A stretch of DNA of 50,682 nt, taken from JBCCHY01 sp039028495 (GTDB lineage: Bacteria; Patescibacteriota; Saccharimonadia; Saccharimonadales; VXPC01). The notes below the pieces were generated by a model. The model was not told the DNA's origin. It saw nothing but the letters and a program-made list of their open reading frames with translations, and made no database searches. Every line of letters begins with the position of its first letter. Position 1 is the stretch's first letter. Both the position numbers and the translations under genes were made by a program. Location: contig JBCCHY010000002.1 in the NCBI GenBank assembly GCA_039028495.1, positions 1-50,682 on the forward strand, in the 5' to 3' direction. Below, one piece after another: positions 7,788-16,861 of this stretch.

Positions 7788-8411
7788 CTTAATCTTATTT
7801 GCGATTAACGATACCCCCGGCATCATAGCTGTGTCTTCGAAATCCGGATCTTGGTACCATTCATAACTAGCTCTCTTACCTTCTTTGAGAGTGTCCCTAC
7901 TGCTGCATGCTGCAGTGATGATAGTCATGTGAATAAAGCTTTCGAGAGACTCGTCATCATATGTACGAAAGTAGCCAGAGCCTACGGTACTCACATCAGA
8001 TATATCGACACCCAGACGCTCTTTTATCTGTTTTTTGACTGTAATCTCGATCAGCTCTTTTGGATTGGGTGTGATGTTAATAAATCCTGTTTTACCGAGT
8101 AGTGGATGTAGTTTTCGGGTTGCCAGTAGCCAGTGACTATCATTGCGTACACAGACAGTTAGAACTGACCTGGCAAGCGCTAGCCTGTCTCTCAGTGAAT
8201 GGTATATGCCGGCTGCTGAGCGTTTACCCTCTGAAGTTAGCTCGTATGATCCAGAACTATTTTTCTGGACTAGCTTGGATACGATTACTTGCTTTAGGTG
8301 GTACGTGAACAGCTTGTTCTCTACCCCGTCGGGCTTTAGCTCACTGAAGGTTGCACTGTGCAAACTAGCCAGTCTATAGACGATTTCTTTCTGTATGTGG
8401 TGAGTTAACAT
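7728..8411 (-). CDS. Winged-helix protein with degenerate Nudix domain
   Basis: Residues ~1-75 look like a winged helix-turn-helix (HIQKEIVYRLASLHSATFSEL, then KLFTYHLKQVIVSKLVQK and the wing SGSYELTSEGK). Residues ~85-225 look like a Nudix fold: VLTVCVRNDSHWLLATRK is strand A, and the Nudix box region TPNPKELIEITVKKQIKERLGV lacks the REx2EE metal ligands (KKQIKER), so catalysis is doubtful. Nudix-wHTH fusions such as NrtR act as metabolite-sensing repressors; here the order is reversed. The ATG at 8411 is preferred: a minus-strand TATAAT lies 9 nt upstream. Probably a transcription regulator sensing a nucleotide-like ligand (inference). Confidence 0.6.
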   Translation of the reverse strand: MLTHHIQKEIVYRLASLHSATFSELKPDGVENKLFTYHLKQVIVSKLVQKNSSGSYELTSEGKRSAAGIYHSLRDRLALARSVLTVCVRNDSHWLLATRKLHPLLGKTGFINITPNPKELIEITVKKQIKERLGVDISDVSTVGSGYFRTYDDESLESFIHMTIITAACSSRDTLKEGKRASYEWYQDPDFEDTAMMPGVSLIANKIKLGDPFFFDERYVLPLSDES

Positions 8412-8420
8412 GACCTGCAC

Positions 8421-8448
8421 ATTATATACCTGAATCTCATGATATAAT
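8421..8448. promoter_or_regulatory. Divergent promoter pair
   Basis: Minus-strand TATAAT (8426-8421) serves the gene starting at 8411, and plus-strand TATAAT (8443-8448, preceded by TGA) serves the gene at 8477, which also has a Shine-Dalgarno AAAGGGG. Confidence 0.5.
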
Positions 8449-8476
8449 CGCTTAAGCTAAAACAAAGGGGTTATTA

Positions 8477-9040
8477 ATGAAGGCAAAGGTACTAAGTTTG
8501 CCAGTAGTTTTACTCGCAACGCTTGGATGGTTTGCGGCTTCAGCATACTGGTATACCTGTAATACGCAAGATATATGTGGGGACGCTAGCGAGACTAGCT
8601 CTGAGTCGGTAGCAAATGAAGCAGATCAGGCAAATACCGTTGAGCAACCAGGGCTGACAGTAGCTGATGAGCCCGAGCCTACCGAACCTGTGTATGACGA
8701 AGCGCTGACCGCTACAGCCTACTTTAACCCCGATGCTGCGACGTTTACGAGCTTTGAATGGCAGCTGGATCTAAATGAGATGGTACGAACAGGTCTAGAA
8801 GGCGATGCTAGCTACACAATCACTGGCTACACTGCTGGTGGTTCCGGTGAGAACGCTCGTCGGCTAAGTCTAGAGCGGGCTAATGCACTACTCGACTACA
8901 TGGTTGAGTCAGGTGTAAATGCAGACGACGTAACAATCGCAATAAAAGCCGGCGAAGATGCTGTTGCGGACAACGCAGATGAAGCTGGGCGAGTACAAAA
9001 CCGCCGAGCTGTAGTCACATTTAACAAAATCGAGGAATAG
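8477..9040 (+). CDS. Membrane-anchored OmpA-C-like protein
   Basis: A signal anchor (residues 5-24) and an acidic linker rich in Glu, Ala and Thr lead to an OmpA/MotB C-terminal-like domain (about residues 75-185). Visible are ATAYFNPDAATFTS (strand 1), ITGYTAGGSGENARRLSLERANALLDYM (like 'GhTD..Gs...N..LS..RA.aV..yl') and the end GRVQNRRAVVTF (like 'gR..NRRVe'). The key Arg-Asn-Arg-Arg and LSxxRA elements that grip peptidoglycan are kept, while the usual GhTD aspartate is not. With no outer membrane expected, the protein would link the inner membrane to the wall. It is co-transcribed with the HhH protein 10 nt downstream. Confidence 0.8.
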   Translation: MKAKVLSLPVVLLATLGWFAASAYWYTCNTQDICGDASETSSESVANEADQANTVEQPGLTVADEPEPTEPVYDEALTATAYFNPDAATFTSFEWQLDLNEMVRTGLEGDASYTITGYTAGGSGENARRLSLERANALLDYMVESGVNADDVTIAIKAGEDAVADNADEAGRVQNRRAVVTFNKIEE

Positions 9041-9050
9041 GAGTAAACAC

Positions 9051-9497
9051 ATGATTTTTTTTGCACAAGTAAGCGCTTTTGAAGATCTAAATATCAAAGA
9101 CAAAGATACAGCAGTCTGGGAAATAATCATTATGCTGGCAGTTGCGTATCTACTAGGGTTCTTTACCTATTGGCTTATCAATAAGTATGAAGGTAGTGTC
9201 GCTAGTGGACCAGCTGAAGCTTCACCTAAAAAGCGCAAAGTAGCTGCAACAATGAGTATTAAGGAAGACCTCACGATCATCGAGGGTATAGGCCCGAAGA
9301 TACAAGAGATTCTGCACGCCGCAGGCGTCCGCTCGTATAGCGATCTTGCCGGCTCAGGCACTACAAAGCTCAAAAACATTCTAGAGGACGCAGGTTCTCG
9401 CTACCGCATGCACGATCCGGCTTCTTGGCCAAGGCAAGCAAAGTTAGCGGCCAGTGGCAAGATGGAAGAGCTAGAGAAGCTAAAAAAGCAGCTGTAA
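9051..9497 (+). CDS. Single-span membrane protein with helix-hairpin-helix domain
   Basis: A transmembrane helix (about residues 25-46, IIIMLAVAYLLGFFTYWLI) is followed by a basic linker and a C-terminal helix-hairpin-helix module: DLTIIEGIGPKIQEILHAAGVRSYSDLA, then a second helix pair through SWPRQAKLAA. This kind of HhH (DUF4332-like, related to ribosomal-protein and polymerase HhH units) is usually DNA-binding or a protein-interaction fold. AGGAG lies 8 nt upstream of the ATG. Pairing with an OmpA-like wall-binding protein suggests a complex spanning wall, membrane and a cytoplasmic nucleic acid or protein partner (inference). Confidence 0.75.
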   Translation: MIFFAQVSAFEDLNIKDKDTAVWEIIIMLAVAYLLGFFTYWLINKYEGSVASGPAEASPKKRKVAATMSIKEDLTIIEGIGPKIQEILHAAGVRSYSDLAGSGTTKLKNILEDAGSRYRMHDPASWPRQAKLAASGKMEELEKLKKQL

Positions 9498-9503
9498 CCT
9501 AAC

Positions 9504-10379
9504 CTATTTAGCCCAGGAGAGGATTTTGTCGCGAGCGTTTTGTCTGTAATCTTTGAGTTCTTTGTACTCGTCAAAGAAAAGTACTTTTTTGTCTTTTTCT
9601 AACTCACTAGAGGGGTCTGGTAGATCCCCGGTCACGTAAACCATGAAGCTTTCGCTAAAGTCCTCGGCGACATTGGTGGTTGCGTATTCTGTGACGTAGC
9701 TGTCAGAGTTCTGCTGAAAGTATTCGGCTGCTTCATCTTCTGTACGGTCTTCGCCGGGGTCAAGTTGGGCATTCCAAAAGGTTCGGTTGAACCTATTTAG
9801 GTACGAGTTAAACGCCAAACAGCCCTCCTCCAGTATTAGTGTGCGGCATGATTCAGTGATACCTTCTTGTTCAGATTCTGTAGTAGTCTGGCTATCCGTG
9901 AGTGAAATGATATGCCCATACTCATGAACGATTGTTGGGATTAACTCTGTGAATTCAGTAACGCTGATGTAGTTTATCGAGTAGACCCATTCACCATTGT
10001 CATTATCGAGTGCCGCAACGGATGCTAGAGTGCCATCCTCTTCATCAAAATATACCTCGAATTCAACAATAGACTCTAGATCTTGATCTGACGGTGCTAG
10101 ATCAGAGACTATTTCGTATAAGCTCTGGTCTGCTGGGTGCAACTCTGGGTCTGGGGTTCTGGTCTCGTCGAAGGTATAGATAATTTTCTGCTCATCAGGG
10201 TACTCTGGTTCATTGGACTCGAACACGATTTGTCTCGCCCGCATGCCGTCCTCTAGTGTTATAGAAGGCTCGGTGTTCGTAGTAGCACTCTGCGTCGACG
10301 TGTCCGAACCAGATCCGGACATGAATATGAATACTAGGCCTGCCGCGATGAAGATGTAGCCAAGGTTCCGACGTTTCAT
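9504..10379 (-). CDS. Membrane-anchored putative zinc metalloprotease (HEYGH)
   Basis: Signal-anchor helix at residues 6-22, then a Ser/Thr linker and an exported acidic domain. Near the middle lies IPTIVHEYGHIISL, an HExxH zinc-binding motif on a hydrophobic helix, which supports a gluzincin/metzincin-like peptidase. DFSESFMVYVTGDLPD follows about 90 residues later and carries an ExF-type glutamate that could be the third ligand. ESCRTLILEEGCLAF suggests a disulfide. The family is not identified. A -10 (TATATT, preceded by TGA) lies 7 nt before the ATG. Confidence 0.6.
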   Translation of the reverse strand: MKRRNLGYIFIAAGLVFIFMSGSGSDTSTQSATTNTEPSITLEDGMRARQIVFESNEPEYPDEQKIIYTFDETRTPDPELHPADQSLYEIVSDLAPSDQDLESIVEFEVYFDEEDGTLASVAALDNDNGEWVYSINYISVTEFTELIPTIVHEYGHIISLTDSQTTTESEQEGITESCRTLILEEGCLAFNSYLNRFNRTFWNAQLDPGEDRTEDEAAEYFQQNSDSYVTEYATTNVAEDFSESFMVYVTGDLPDPSSELEKDKKVLFFDEYKELKDYRQNARDKILSWAK

Positions 10380-10392
10380 AACGATAAATATA

Positions 10393-13300
10393 TCATGACT
10401 TTGTCAGTAAATCCTCTATGAACTGTAGAGAGCCCTTTAGGTCGCGTGTATATGTGTCTACTTCGGGAAGATCGTAGGCCATGATCATGCTCCAGATGAC
10501 CGTGATCAGTTTTTTTATTTCATCTTCTTTTTTATCATCGTACTCTATTACGAGTGGAGGGACCGCTCGACCATCTTTGTCAGGCTCCACGAATTCTAGT
10601 CTAGCTTCAGTTAAACGGTAGTCTCTATATTTGTCAGATCCTTCTACCAGTATTTTGTAGAAGTAGAGCTGCTGTTCATATTTTAGAAGCTTCAGGTCGC
10701 GTGTCCATTTGCGGTATGGTTTGCCTGTTTTGTAGTCGGCGATTTTGATAGTTTTTTGTTTGTGATCAATTTCCATACGGTCAATCTTCCCCGACAAGAC
10801 GGCAGGCCCAACAGTAACGCCGTGACTATAAAAATTAACCTCCGTTTCTGCATTATCCGACCATTCCTTTGCTGCTCGCTCTAGGTAGCTATTCAAACTA
10901 GCCGTGCCTTGGTCCGTGTACCTCTGGAGCTCAGGTGCCGTTAGTAGTCTACTACCCAGATCACGCACGAAATACCCAATCGTCTCGTCAGTGGTTGGTG
11001 GTTTGCCTGATGACAGCCTGTGTTGATACCACTCCAGCGCGTTGTGGATTGACGTGCCGTACTCTCCTGGACCAGATGGCGCCTGCGGGAATCTGAGTAG
11101 GGTGTTGAGCGCAAAACTCTCAGGTCCCCCATACTCGAGATCCACAAAACTATTTAGATGGGTTGGACTCAAGCGGTATTTTGCTAGACGAGGCGCAAGC
11201 AATGAAAGTAGGCTTGATGACACCTGAAGGTGTCGATTCGACCAGTGGTAGAGTATGGATTCCTGGGCATTGACTGCCGAGCCTGTTTCTTCTTTATGGC
11301 TTTCATCGAGGACACCGTGTAGGAACGACAGAGAGGTTGTCTGTTTTCCAGTCATGTTTACTCTATGAGAGCTAATATGCAGACCAATTTTTGCCCTGGT
11401 CACTGCAACGTACAATATGCGCAGACGTTCGTCATGATCCGCACCTGTGTAGCGGATGTGGGCGAGATTCGGCGGTAGGCTGAGTTTATTGCTCGCGCCT
11501 CTGGCACCTCCTCCCCATGTCTGCTCGTCTGCGTTTATTAGAAACACATGTTCAAATTCTAACCCCTTTGCCTTATACACTGTCATGAGCTGGACTGATT
11601 TGGGGTGTGATTCAACAGCATGTTTATATGTCATACGCATGTCCGCTGCACGGTACATATCCGTTATCTCAATGAAATCTTGTATCTGTAGAGATCTGTC
11701 AGTATTTGTCTGACGATCTCTAATAGCTTCTCTGATAGTGCTAAGACTAGAGATTATTTCGTAGTACATGTCTGGACTACTACGTTCTGCTTCTGGGGCT
11801 AGGTAGTGTTTCTTGTATGGGCTCGTGTACTTTTCACCGTCAATTTCGATGGGTTGATTACCAATTAAATAGTCAAGCATATGTTCAAGCGAATGGCTGT
11901 CAATCATGCTGCTTAGAGTGAGCAAGAACTTTACAGGTGTTGCTAAGTCATCTTCGTCGATGGCTAGCTCCAGCCAGTTGCTATCTCGATCACAGCTCCA
12001 GTTAATGTGCCATATTGAATCAACAGGAATGCCCCAGTAGGTTTCACTAAGGACTACTGGGGCCAGCTGGTTGATTATCACTGTGCCCATTTCGCGAATG
12101 GCCAGCAGCAATCTACATACGTTAACGGTATGTGTAATATGTGGAGATTCGAGTACATTTTCTTGTCTCTCATAAGCTATGGGGATCCCGAGACCATGGA
12201 GATAGGGCGCAATGGCAACCAGGTCTCTGTGTCTAGGGCTGAGGACTACAATTTGTTCTGGTGATACCCCATCGTTAATGAGCGCGCTTACACTGTCTGC
12301 GACACCTGCGTATTCGTCTATCTGTGTATTATAGCTTGTTCTCTCAGGCGCTTGAACAGGTTGTTTTAGTCCAGCTGTTAGGTCCTTGCTGACATATTCC
12401 AGGTTGTCAGATAGCCTAGTGTGGATCTGTTCACTCAGCGCACCCGCTAGCTCCAGGATAGGCTTGCCTGAGCGGTAATTTGTTGTCAGTGGAATAATGC
12501 GTGTGTTTTTGTAGGTGTGTATGTACTTGAGCATGTTGCTGGATTTGGCGCCCTGGAATGCATAGATTGCTTGGTCGTCATCGCCTACAGCCATTATATT
12601 CGGCGACTCATCTGTGTCTCTACTGGCAATCAGCTCGACGAGTTTGAACTGTGATGCATTTGTGTCCTGGAACTCGTCTAGGAGTATGTACTGGTATTGC
12701 TCTTGTAGATTAAAACGAAGCTCACTACTGGTTTCTAGGGCTTCGATACTGCGCAGGATCATGTCATCAAAGTCGTAGAGATTACGATCAGACAACGCTT
12801 GGTTATAGGCGCTGTATATTCTACTGAGAGAAAGTAGTCTGCCGACGTGTTTTTGGTCAGTCAGCGTATGGTTACCTTCTGCATTTTTAGGGAGCCACTT
12901 TGTTTTCCATGAGGTCAGCGGTGTTGAGCTGCTAGTTTCGCTTGACTCGACATAAGCTAGAGATAGTTCGGTGACTGCTTGCTCTAGCAGATCACCTTTT
13001 AGTTTTGACAGAGATTCGAGTAAGTCGTCAAATTGAGCTGAGCGCTGTTCTTTTTTGCGTGAGAATCCCCCTGCTGAGTTAACTACTCTGTCGATGACGG
13101 TTTGAGCAGTGTCTATCTGCGCCTGGTTATGCTCGGCAGTAGTACTGAGGTCATCGGGAGTCATATTGGCGCGCTTGAGGTCACTGATAGTCGACAAAAC
13201 ACTTTTCACGTAGTAGCGAGAACCTATTAGGGGGTCATTAAAATCCAGATCGTCAACTATCTGTTCTATGATCTGGATCTGCGTTAGCTCATCTATGGGC

Positions 13301-13638
13301 CGCTCTAGGAGCACGTCTTCACTTCGGTTAACTGCTAACTTTTGAAAGTATTCGGCGTGATTTTTGATAATATCCGCCCCAAGAGCATGATACGTACTGA
13401 TATGAACCTTGTATGCATCTTGGCCGATTAGACCAACAAGTCTCTCGCGCATGTTACTGGCGGCTGCGTCTGTAAATGTTAAACAGAGTATATTGCTGGG
13501 GCTGTTATCATGCTGCAGTATGTTGGCTACACGCGCACTGAGCAGCTGTGTTTTACCGGTCCCAGGACCAGCCAGTACGAGCAAAGGTCCATAAATATGG
13601 TCAACTGCTTCCTGCTGTGCTTTATTGAGCTTGATCAC
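10393..13638 (-). CDS. UvrD/PcrA-type DNA helicase fused to PD-(D/E)XK nuclease
   Basis: SF1A 3'-5' helicase with all motifs: LAGPGTGKTQ (Walker A, residues ~22-31), LLDEFQDTN (Walker B), GDDDQAIYAFQGA (motif III), TTNYRSG (IV), VYKAKGLEFEHVF (V) and LYVAVTRAK (VI). The last ~250 residues hold a RecB/AddB-type nuclease: GKIDRMEID, then KIADYKTGKPYRKW, which supply the Asp and Asp-Lys active site. The 1081 aa and this architecture match AddA-like or 'UvrD plus Cas4-like' recombination helicases that process double-strand breaks. It is likely the main end-resection enzyme here, since no recBCD is seen. GTG start with TATAAT 7 nt upstream, so probably leaderless. Gene name left blank, as PcrA and AddA cannot be separated. 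Confidence 0.92.
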   Translation of the reverse strand: MIKLNKAQQEAVDHIYGPLLVLAGPGTGKTQLLSARVANILQHDNSPSNILCLTFTDAAASNMRERLVGLIGQDAYKVHISTYHALGADIIKNHAEYFQKLAVNRSEDVLLERPIDELTQIQIIEQIVDDLDFNDPLIGSRYYVKSVLSTISDLKRANMTPDDLSTTAEHNQAQIDTAQTVIDRVVNSAGGFSRKKEQRSAQFDDLLESLSKLKGDLLEQAVTELSLAYVESSETSSSTPLTSWKTKWLPKNAEGNHTLTDQKHVGRLLSLSRIYSAYNQALSDRNLYDFDDMILRSIEALETSSELRFNLQEQYQYILLDEFQDTNASQFKLVELIASRDTDESPNIMAVGDDDQAIYAFQGAKSSNMLKYIHTYKNTRIIPLTTNYRSGKPILELAGALSEQIHTRLSDNLEYVSKDLTAGLKQPVQAPERTSYNTQIDEYAGVADSVSALINDGVSPEQIVVLSPRHRDLVAIAPYLHGLGIPIAYERQENVLESPHITHTVNVCRLLLAIREMGTVIINQLAPVVLSETYWGIPVDSIWHINWSCDRDSNWLELAIDEDDLATPVKFLLTLSSMIDSHSLEHMLDYLIGNQPIEIDGEKYTSPYKKHYLAPEAERSSPDMYYEIISSLSTIREAIRDRQTNTDRSLQIQDFIEITDMYRAADMRMTYKHAVESHPKSVQLMTVYKAKGLEFEHVFLINADEQTWGGGARGASNKLSLPPNLAHIRYTGADHDERLRILYVAVTRAKIGLHISSHRVNMTGKQTTSLSFLHGVLDESHKEETGSAVNAQESILYHWSNRHLQVSSSLLSLLAPRLAKYRLSPTHLNSFVDLEYGGPESFALNTLLRFPQAPSGPGEYGTSIHNALEWYQHRLSSGKPPTTDETIGYFVRDLGSRLLTAPELQRYTDQGTASLNSYLERAAKEWSDNAETEVNFYSHGVTVGPAVLSGKIDRMEIDHKQKTIKIADYKTGKPYRKWTRDLKLLKYEQQLYFYKILVEGSDKYRDYRLTEARLEFVEPDKDGRAVPPLVIEYDDKKEDEIKKLITVIWSMIMAYDLPEVDTYTRDLKGSLQFIEDLLTKS

Positions 13639-13645
13639 GAACTAT

Positions 13646-13671
13646 ATTATACGCTGTTCTATTGGTATGAT
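13646..13671. promoter_or_regulatory. Divergent leaderless promoters
   Basis: Minus-strand TATAAT (13651-13646) is 7 nt from GTG 13638. Plus-strand TGGTATGAT (hexamer 13666-13671) is 6 nt from GTG 13678. Both genes start with GTG and lack a Shine-Dalgarno. Confidence 0.55.
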
Positions 13672-13677
13672 TGAGTA

Positions 13678-14289
13678 GTGGCAGAAGCAAAAATACTAGA
13701 GTTTTTCAAACAAAATGATGAAATCATGTTTGGTTTGCTATCCAGATTAAGCGCCCTACCCTCTTTCGCTGCAATTCCAAAAAAGAAACGGCTAGGGCGA
13801 CTAATGCGGACGATTGTAGGTCAGCAGTTATCTGTTAAGGCTGCTGCAACTATCTGGGCGCGCGTAGAGAAGCTAGTTGGTAAAAACATTAGCGGTACAT
13901 CATTTGATGACATAAGCGACGAACAGCTACGTGAGGCAGGTTTAAGCTACCAAAAGATCGGCTACATTAGGTCAATTATAAAAAGCCTTAAAGACGGTGA
14001 TGTATCACTGGATAATCTAGATGAAATGTCTGACGAGCAAGCTACCTCTGAGCTAACAAAGCTTAAGGGAATAGGCGTCTGGTCAGCAGAGATGTTCCTC
14101 ATGTCTGCTCTAGGCCGTACGGACATATTCAGCACTGGCGATCTTGGGCTAGTGACGGCAGTTGATCGGCACTACGGCTGTGATCGCAAAGATATCGCAA
14201 CAATCCAGCAGATTGCACAGACTTGGGCTCCATACAGATCGTATGCCTCGATAGCCCTGTGGAGGTCACTCGATAATGAGCCAAACTAA
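13678..14289 (+). CDS. AlkA-like DNA-3-methyladenine glycosylase (HhH-GPD)
   Basis: Base-excision repair glycosylase that removes alkylated purines. The 203-aa protein is the HhH-GPD core without the N-terminal beta domain of E. coli AlkA. Visible are RLMRTIVGQQLSVKAAATIW (substrate-pocket helices), LTKLKGIGVWSAEMFLM (the helix-hairpin-helix) and STGDLGLVTAV with the catalytic Asp in the same place as AlkA Asp238. ATG of queA lies 14 nt inside its 3' end, so the two are translationally coupled. Start at GTG 13678 is supported by the -10 six nt upstream. Confidence 0.88.
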   Translation: MAEAKILEFFKQNDEIMFGLLSRLSALPSFAAIPKKKRLGRLMRTIVGQQLSVKAAATIWARVEKLVGKNISGTSFDDISDEQLREAGLSYQKIGYIRSIIKSLKDGDVSLDNLDEMSDEQATSELTKLKGIGVWSAEMFLMSALGRTDIFSTGDLGLVTAVDRHYGCDRKDIATIQQIAQTWAPYRSYASIALWRSLDNEPN

Positions 14290-15271
14290 CTACAGGGGTT
14301 TGGAATTCGACCTACCTACAGAGCTAATCGCCCAGTCACCTGCAGTGCCGCGCGATAGTGCCAAGCTACTTGTATATGATCGTGGACAGCAGAGCATCAC
14401 TCACGATATATTCAGTAACATTGCAGCTTATTTACAGCCAGAAACCTCTCTGGTAATGAATAACACCAAGGTTGATCATTGTAGGTGGCTTTTTGATGAA
14501 AACAAAATAGAGATATTCGTACTAGAAAAGCTGGATGATCACCGCGTAGTTGCTATGGTCAGACCGGGCAAAAGGTTCAAATTGGGTCAGACGACTCAGC
14601 TTACCGAGAGTATTTCTGCCCGCACCCTGGCAATTAACGAAGATGGCCATAGGACGTTAGAGCTGAGCCTTCCCCATGATCACCCTGAGCTATTGGCGCA
14701 TGAGCATGTACCCTTGCCCCCATACATCACTCAGAATGACGAGCTAGCAGAGGAATACCAAACAGTTTACGCCAAGCATTCTGGGTCAAAGGCCGCTCCG
14801 ACAGCTGGTCTACATTTCACAAAGGACTTGCTAGCAGAGATCGGTGAAAGTAATGAGCTAATCGAGCTCGAGCTTGAGGTAGGCTTAGGCACATTCGCGC
14901 CACTCACTGATGAGAATTTTGAATCCCAGACACTGCACAAGGAGCGTTACAACGTCGACGCATCAGCTGCTAAATCGCTGAACCAATCCCGTCATATAAC
15001 AGCTGTCGGCACCACTAGCCTGCGTACACTAGAGTCGATTACTTTTGATGGCTCTGCGAAGTTTGGAGACACGGACATTTTCATCATGCCTGGCTACGAA
15101 TTTAGGAATGTGGATTCTTTAATAACCAATTTTCACCTGCCGGGTACGTCTTTATTATTACTTGTAGAAGCATTTATCGGCGATCGAGCTGAGACTGAGA
15201 GGATATACCAGGAAGCAATCTCAAGATCTTACCGGTTCTACTCCTTCGGTGACGCCATGCTCATACTCTGA
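14276..15271 (+). CDS. queA: S-adenosylmethionine:tRNA ribosyltransferase-isomerase QueA
   Basis: Converts preQ1 at position 34 of GUN-anticodon tRNAs to epoxyqueuosine using the ribosyl part of AdoMet. The 331 aa contain the usual blocks: FDLPTELIAQSPAVPRDSAKLLV, SLVMNNTKV, HSGSKAAPTAGLHFT, LEVGLGTFAPL, HKERYNV, VGTTSLRTLES and the C-terminal FHLPGTSLLLLVEAF. The start overlaps the upstream glycosylase by 14 nt. No tgt, queC-F or queG lies in the window; QueA needs preQ1-tRNA made by Tgt, so either tgt is elsewhere or preQ1 is salvaged. Identification is firm. Confidence 0.95.
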   Translation: MSQTNYRGLEFDLPTELIAQSPAVPRDSAKLLVYDRGQQSITHDIFSNIAAYLQPETSLVMNNTKVDHCRWLFDENKIEIFVLEKLDDHRVVAMVRPGKRFKLGQTTQLTESISARTLAINEDGHRTLELSLPHDHPELLAHEHVPLPPYITQNDELAEEYQTVYAKHSGSKAAPTAGLHFTKDLLAEIGESNELIELELEVGLGTFAPLTDENFESQTLHKERYNVDASAAKSLNQSRHITAVGTTSLRTLESITFDGSAKFGDTDIFIMPGYEFRNVDSLITNFHLPGTSLLLLVEAFIGDRAETERIYQEAISRSYRFYSFGDAMLIL

Positions 15272-15909
15272 GCTTTTTCGAGCATGGCTGGCATTGTTTC
15301 GAGCTTTTCCAGACAGTCGCTAATCATTTTTTTTGGTAGTTTACTGACAGTTCTTATCCCCAGTAGTTTCCTAGCCTCGCTAACGGGCTCTCCTCTTAAG
15401 AAACTCACGTATCTTGCAGAATAGCAGTCCATCAATGTACCACTGAAGGCATCGATATAATGAAGCTGGTCACCTAGTCTATTGCGGCGTCTATCTGTTG
15501 GTTTTTCCTTCCATTTGCGGTAGGGTTCTAGAATTCTATCGTCATAGCAGCGGTCAATAGAAAGCAGTGCGAATAGGTGCGTGGATACGTCGTGGACGGC
15601 CATCCCCTTCCTGTAATCAAGCATTATTGCACCGCCCTCCCAGGCTTCAAAGAATCGTTCGGCATCAAGAAGCCCACCGGTGTCTACGACTGTTCTGAGG
15701 CCTGTGCTTGCGAACATCCTGTTAAACCCTAGATCATTTGGTGCTGAGTATGATAATTGCTCGTTGCACATGGACACTTGTATGCCTGCTGCACGCGCTA
15801 GTTTACTCCCAGTTTCGGTAAGGAGGTTGTCAACACCATCAATCACCTGATGGTGTTTATCCGTGTCGTATACAAATCTATCTCGGCGCAAAGATGGCTG
15901 ATTTCTCAT
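15238..15909 (-). CDS. Unknown soluble protein
   Basis: 223 aa, soluble, rich in Arg and Met, with no family signature I recognise. It contains an Arg-dense stretch (KEKPTDRRRNRLGDQLHYIDAF after GAIMLDYRKGMAVHDVSTH) that could bind nucleic acid or phosphate. Its 3' end overlaps the convergent queA gene by 34 nt. A TATAAT (15922-15917) sits 7 nt before the ATG. Function unknown; coding status is supported by promoter position and lack of any competing frame. Confidence 0.55.
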   Translation of the reverse strand: MRNQPSLRRDRFVYDTDKHHQVIDGVDNLLTETGSKLARAAGIQVSMCNEQLSYSAPNDLGFNRMFASTGLRTVVDTGGLLDAERFFEAWEGGAIMLDYRKGMAVHDVSTHLFALLSIDRCYDDRILEPYRKWKEKPTDRRRNRLGDQLHYIDAFSGTLMDCYSARYVSFLRGEPVSEARKLLGIRTVSKLPKKMISDCLEKLETMPAMLEKAQSMSMASPKE

Positions 15910-15936
15910 ATGTCATATTATATAATAAAATAGTAT

Positions 15937-16860
15937 TTAAAGCCAGCGCTTTTTACGGAAGATGAGCATTGTTATAACAACAAGTCCCATAGATATTGCG
16001 AGTATGACAGTAAATGCATGCTTACTACCCATGTGAGGGAGTTCTACATTCATGCCATACAGTCCACTGATAAGCGTCGGGACCATCAGGAATATAGTGA
16101 TACTGGTGAGACGCTTGAATATTTTATTTAGATTGTTGGTAGCTATAGTCGTGTAGGCTCCGCGGATATTCTGCATTGTTTTAAGGCGTGATTTACTGAG
16201 GTCAATCAGCTCGTTAGTCGATAGCTGAAGGTCTTCGACGAGCTCGCGGTCATCTTCATGTAGCTTGAAATACCTACCTCTAGCAAGTGCATCGAGCACG
16301 ATGCCATAGGGCTGCAGAGCTGCTAAGAACTCGTTCAGGTCTTCTTCGAGATCGATAAAGAACAGGATTTCGTCATTGTTAATGATGGTCTTTTCACTAA
16401 GGCGTGCACGGGTACTAAAGATCTTTTTTGTAATAGAGTTTATGTAGCTACGGTATCCTTTGTTGATCTCGCTCAGTATCATTAATATCAATTTGGCACG
16501 TTGTGTAGTGATTGTTGCTTCATCGCCAAACAGCTTGTCGACTTCTTGTACATGTTTTCTTGATAGTGTTACAAGATAACTCGAGGTTACGACTATAAGT
16601 AACGGTTCAGTGCTGGTTAATGAGCCTGATGGTTCGCAGTAGCGAGTGTATATATATGTTGCACCATCTTCACGTTCAATACGTGGAGCTTCGTATAGGT
16701 CAATACCGTCTGTCATCAAGCCCTCGTCCAGCTTAAGCTCCCGAGCAAAATCCTCGACCTCATGTATGTCGTGGCTGACAATGTTTATCCAGGAGCCTCG
16801 TACGGGCTTATCTAGCTCTTTGGTTGCATGATCTCGTTGGCCCCTATGGATAATCTGCAT
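15937..16860 (-). CDS. corA: CorA-family magnesium/divalent cation channel
   Basis: Pentameric Mg2+ channel of the inner membrane. A 307-aa protein with a ~245-residue cytoplasmic domain and two C-terminal helices, the first ending in the pore signature YGMN (SGLYGMNVELP, near residue 270), with the basic C-terminus FRKKRWL. EDLNEFLAALQPYG and LIDLSKSRLKTMQNIRGAYTTIATNNLNKIFKRLT form the long stalk helix. The ATG follows the subtilase stop with one base between, so it is coupled to that gene. Family is certain; ion specificity (Mg, Co, Ni) is inferred. Confidence 0.93.
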   Translation of the reverse strand: MQIIHRGQRDHATKELDKPVRGSWINIVSHDIHEVEDFARELKLDEGLMTDGIDLYEAPRIEREDGATYIYTRYCEPSGSLTSTEPLLIVVTSSYLVTLSRKHVQEVDKLFGDEATITTQRAKLILMILSEINKGYRSYINSITKKIFSTRARLSEKTIINNDEILFFIDLEEDLNEFLAALQPYGIVLDALARGRYFKLHEDDRELVEDLQLSTNELIDLSKSRLKTMQNIRGAYTTIATNNLNKIFKRLTSITIFLMVPTLISGLYGMNVELPHMGSKHAFTVILAISMGLVVITMLIFRKKRWL

Positions 16861-16861
16861 C

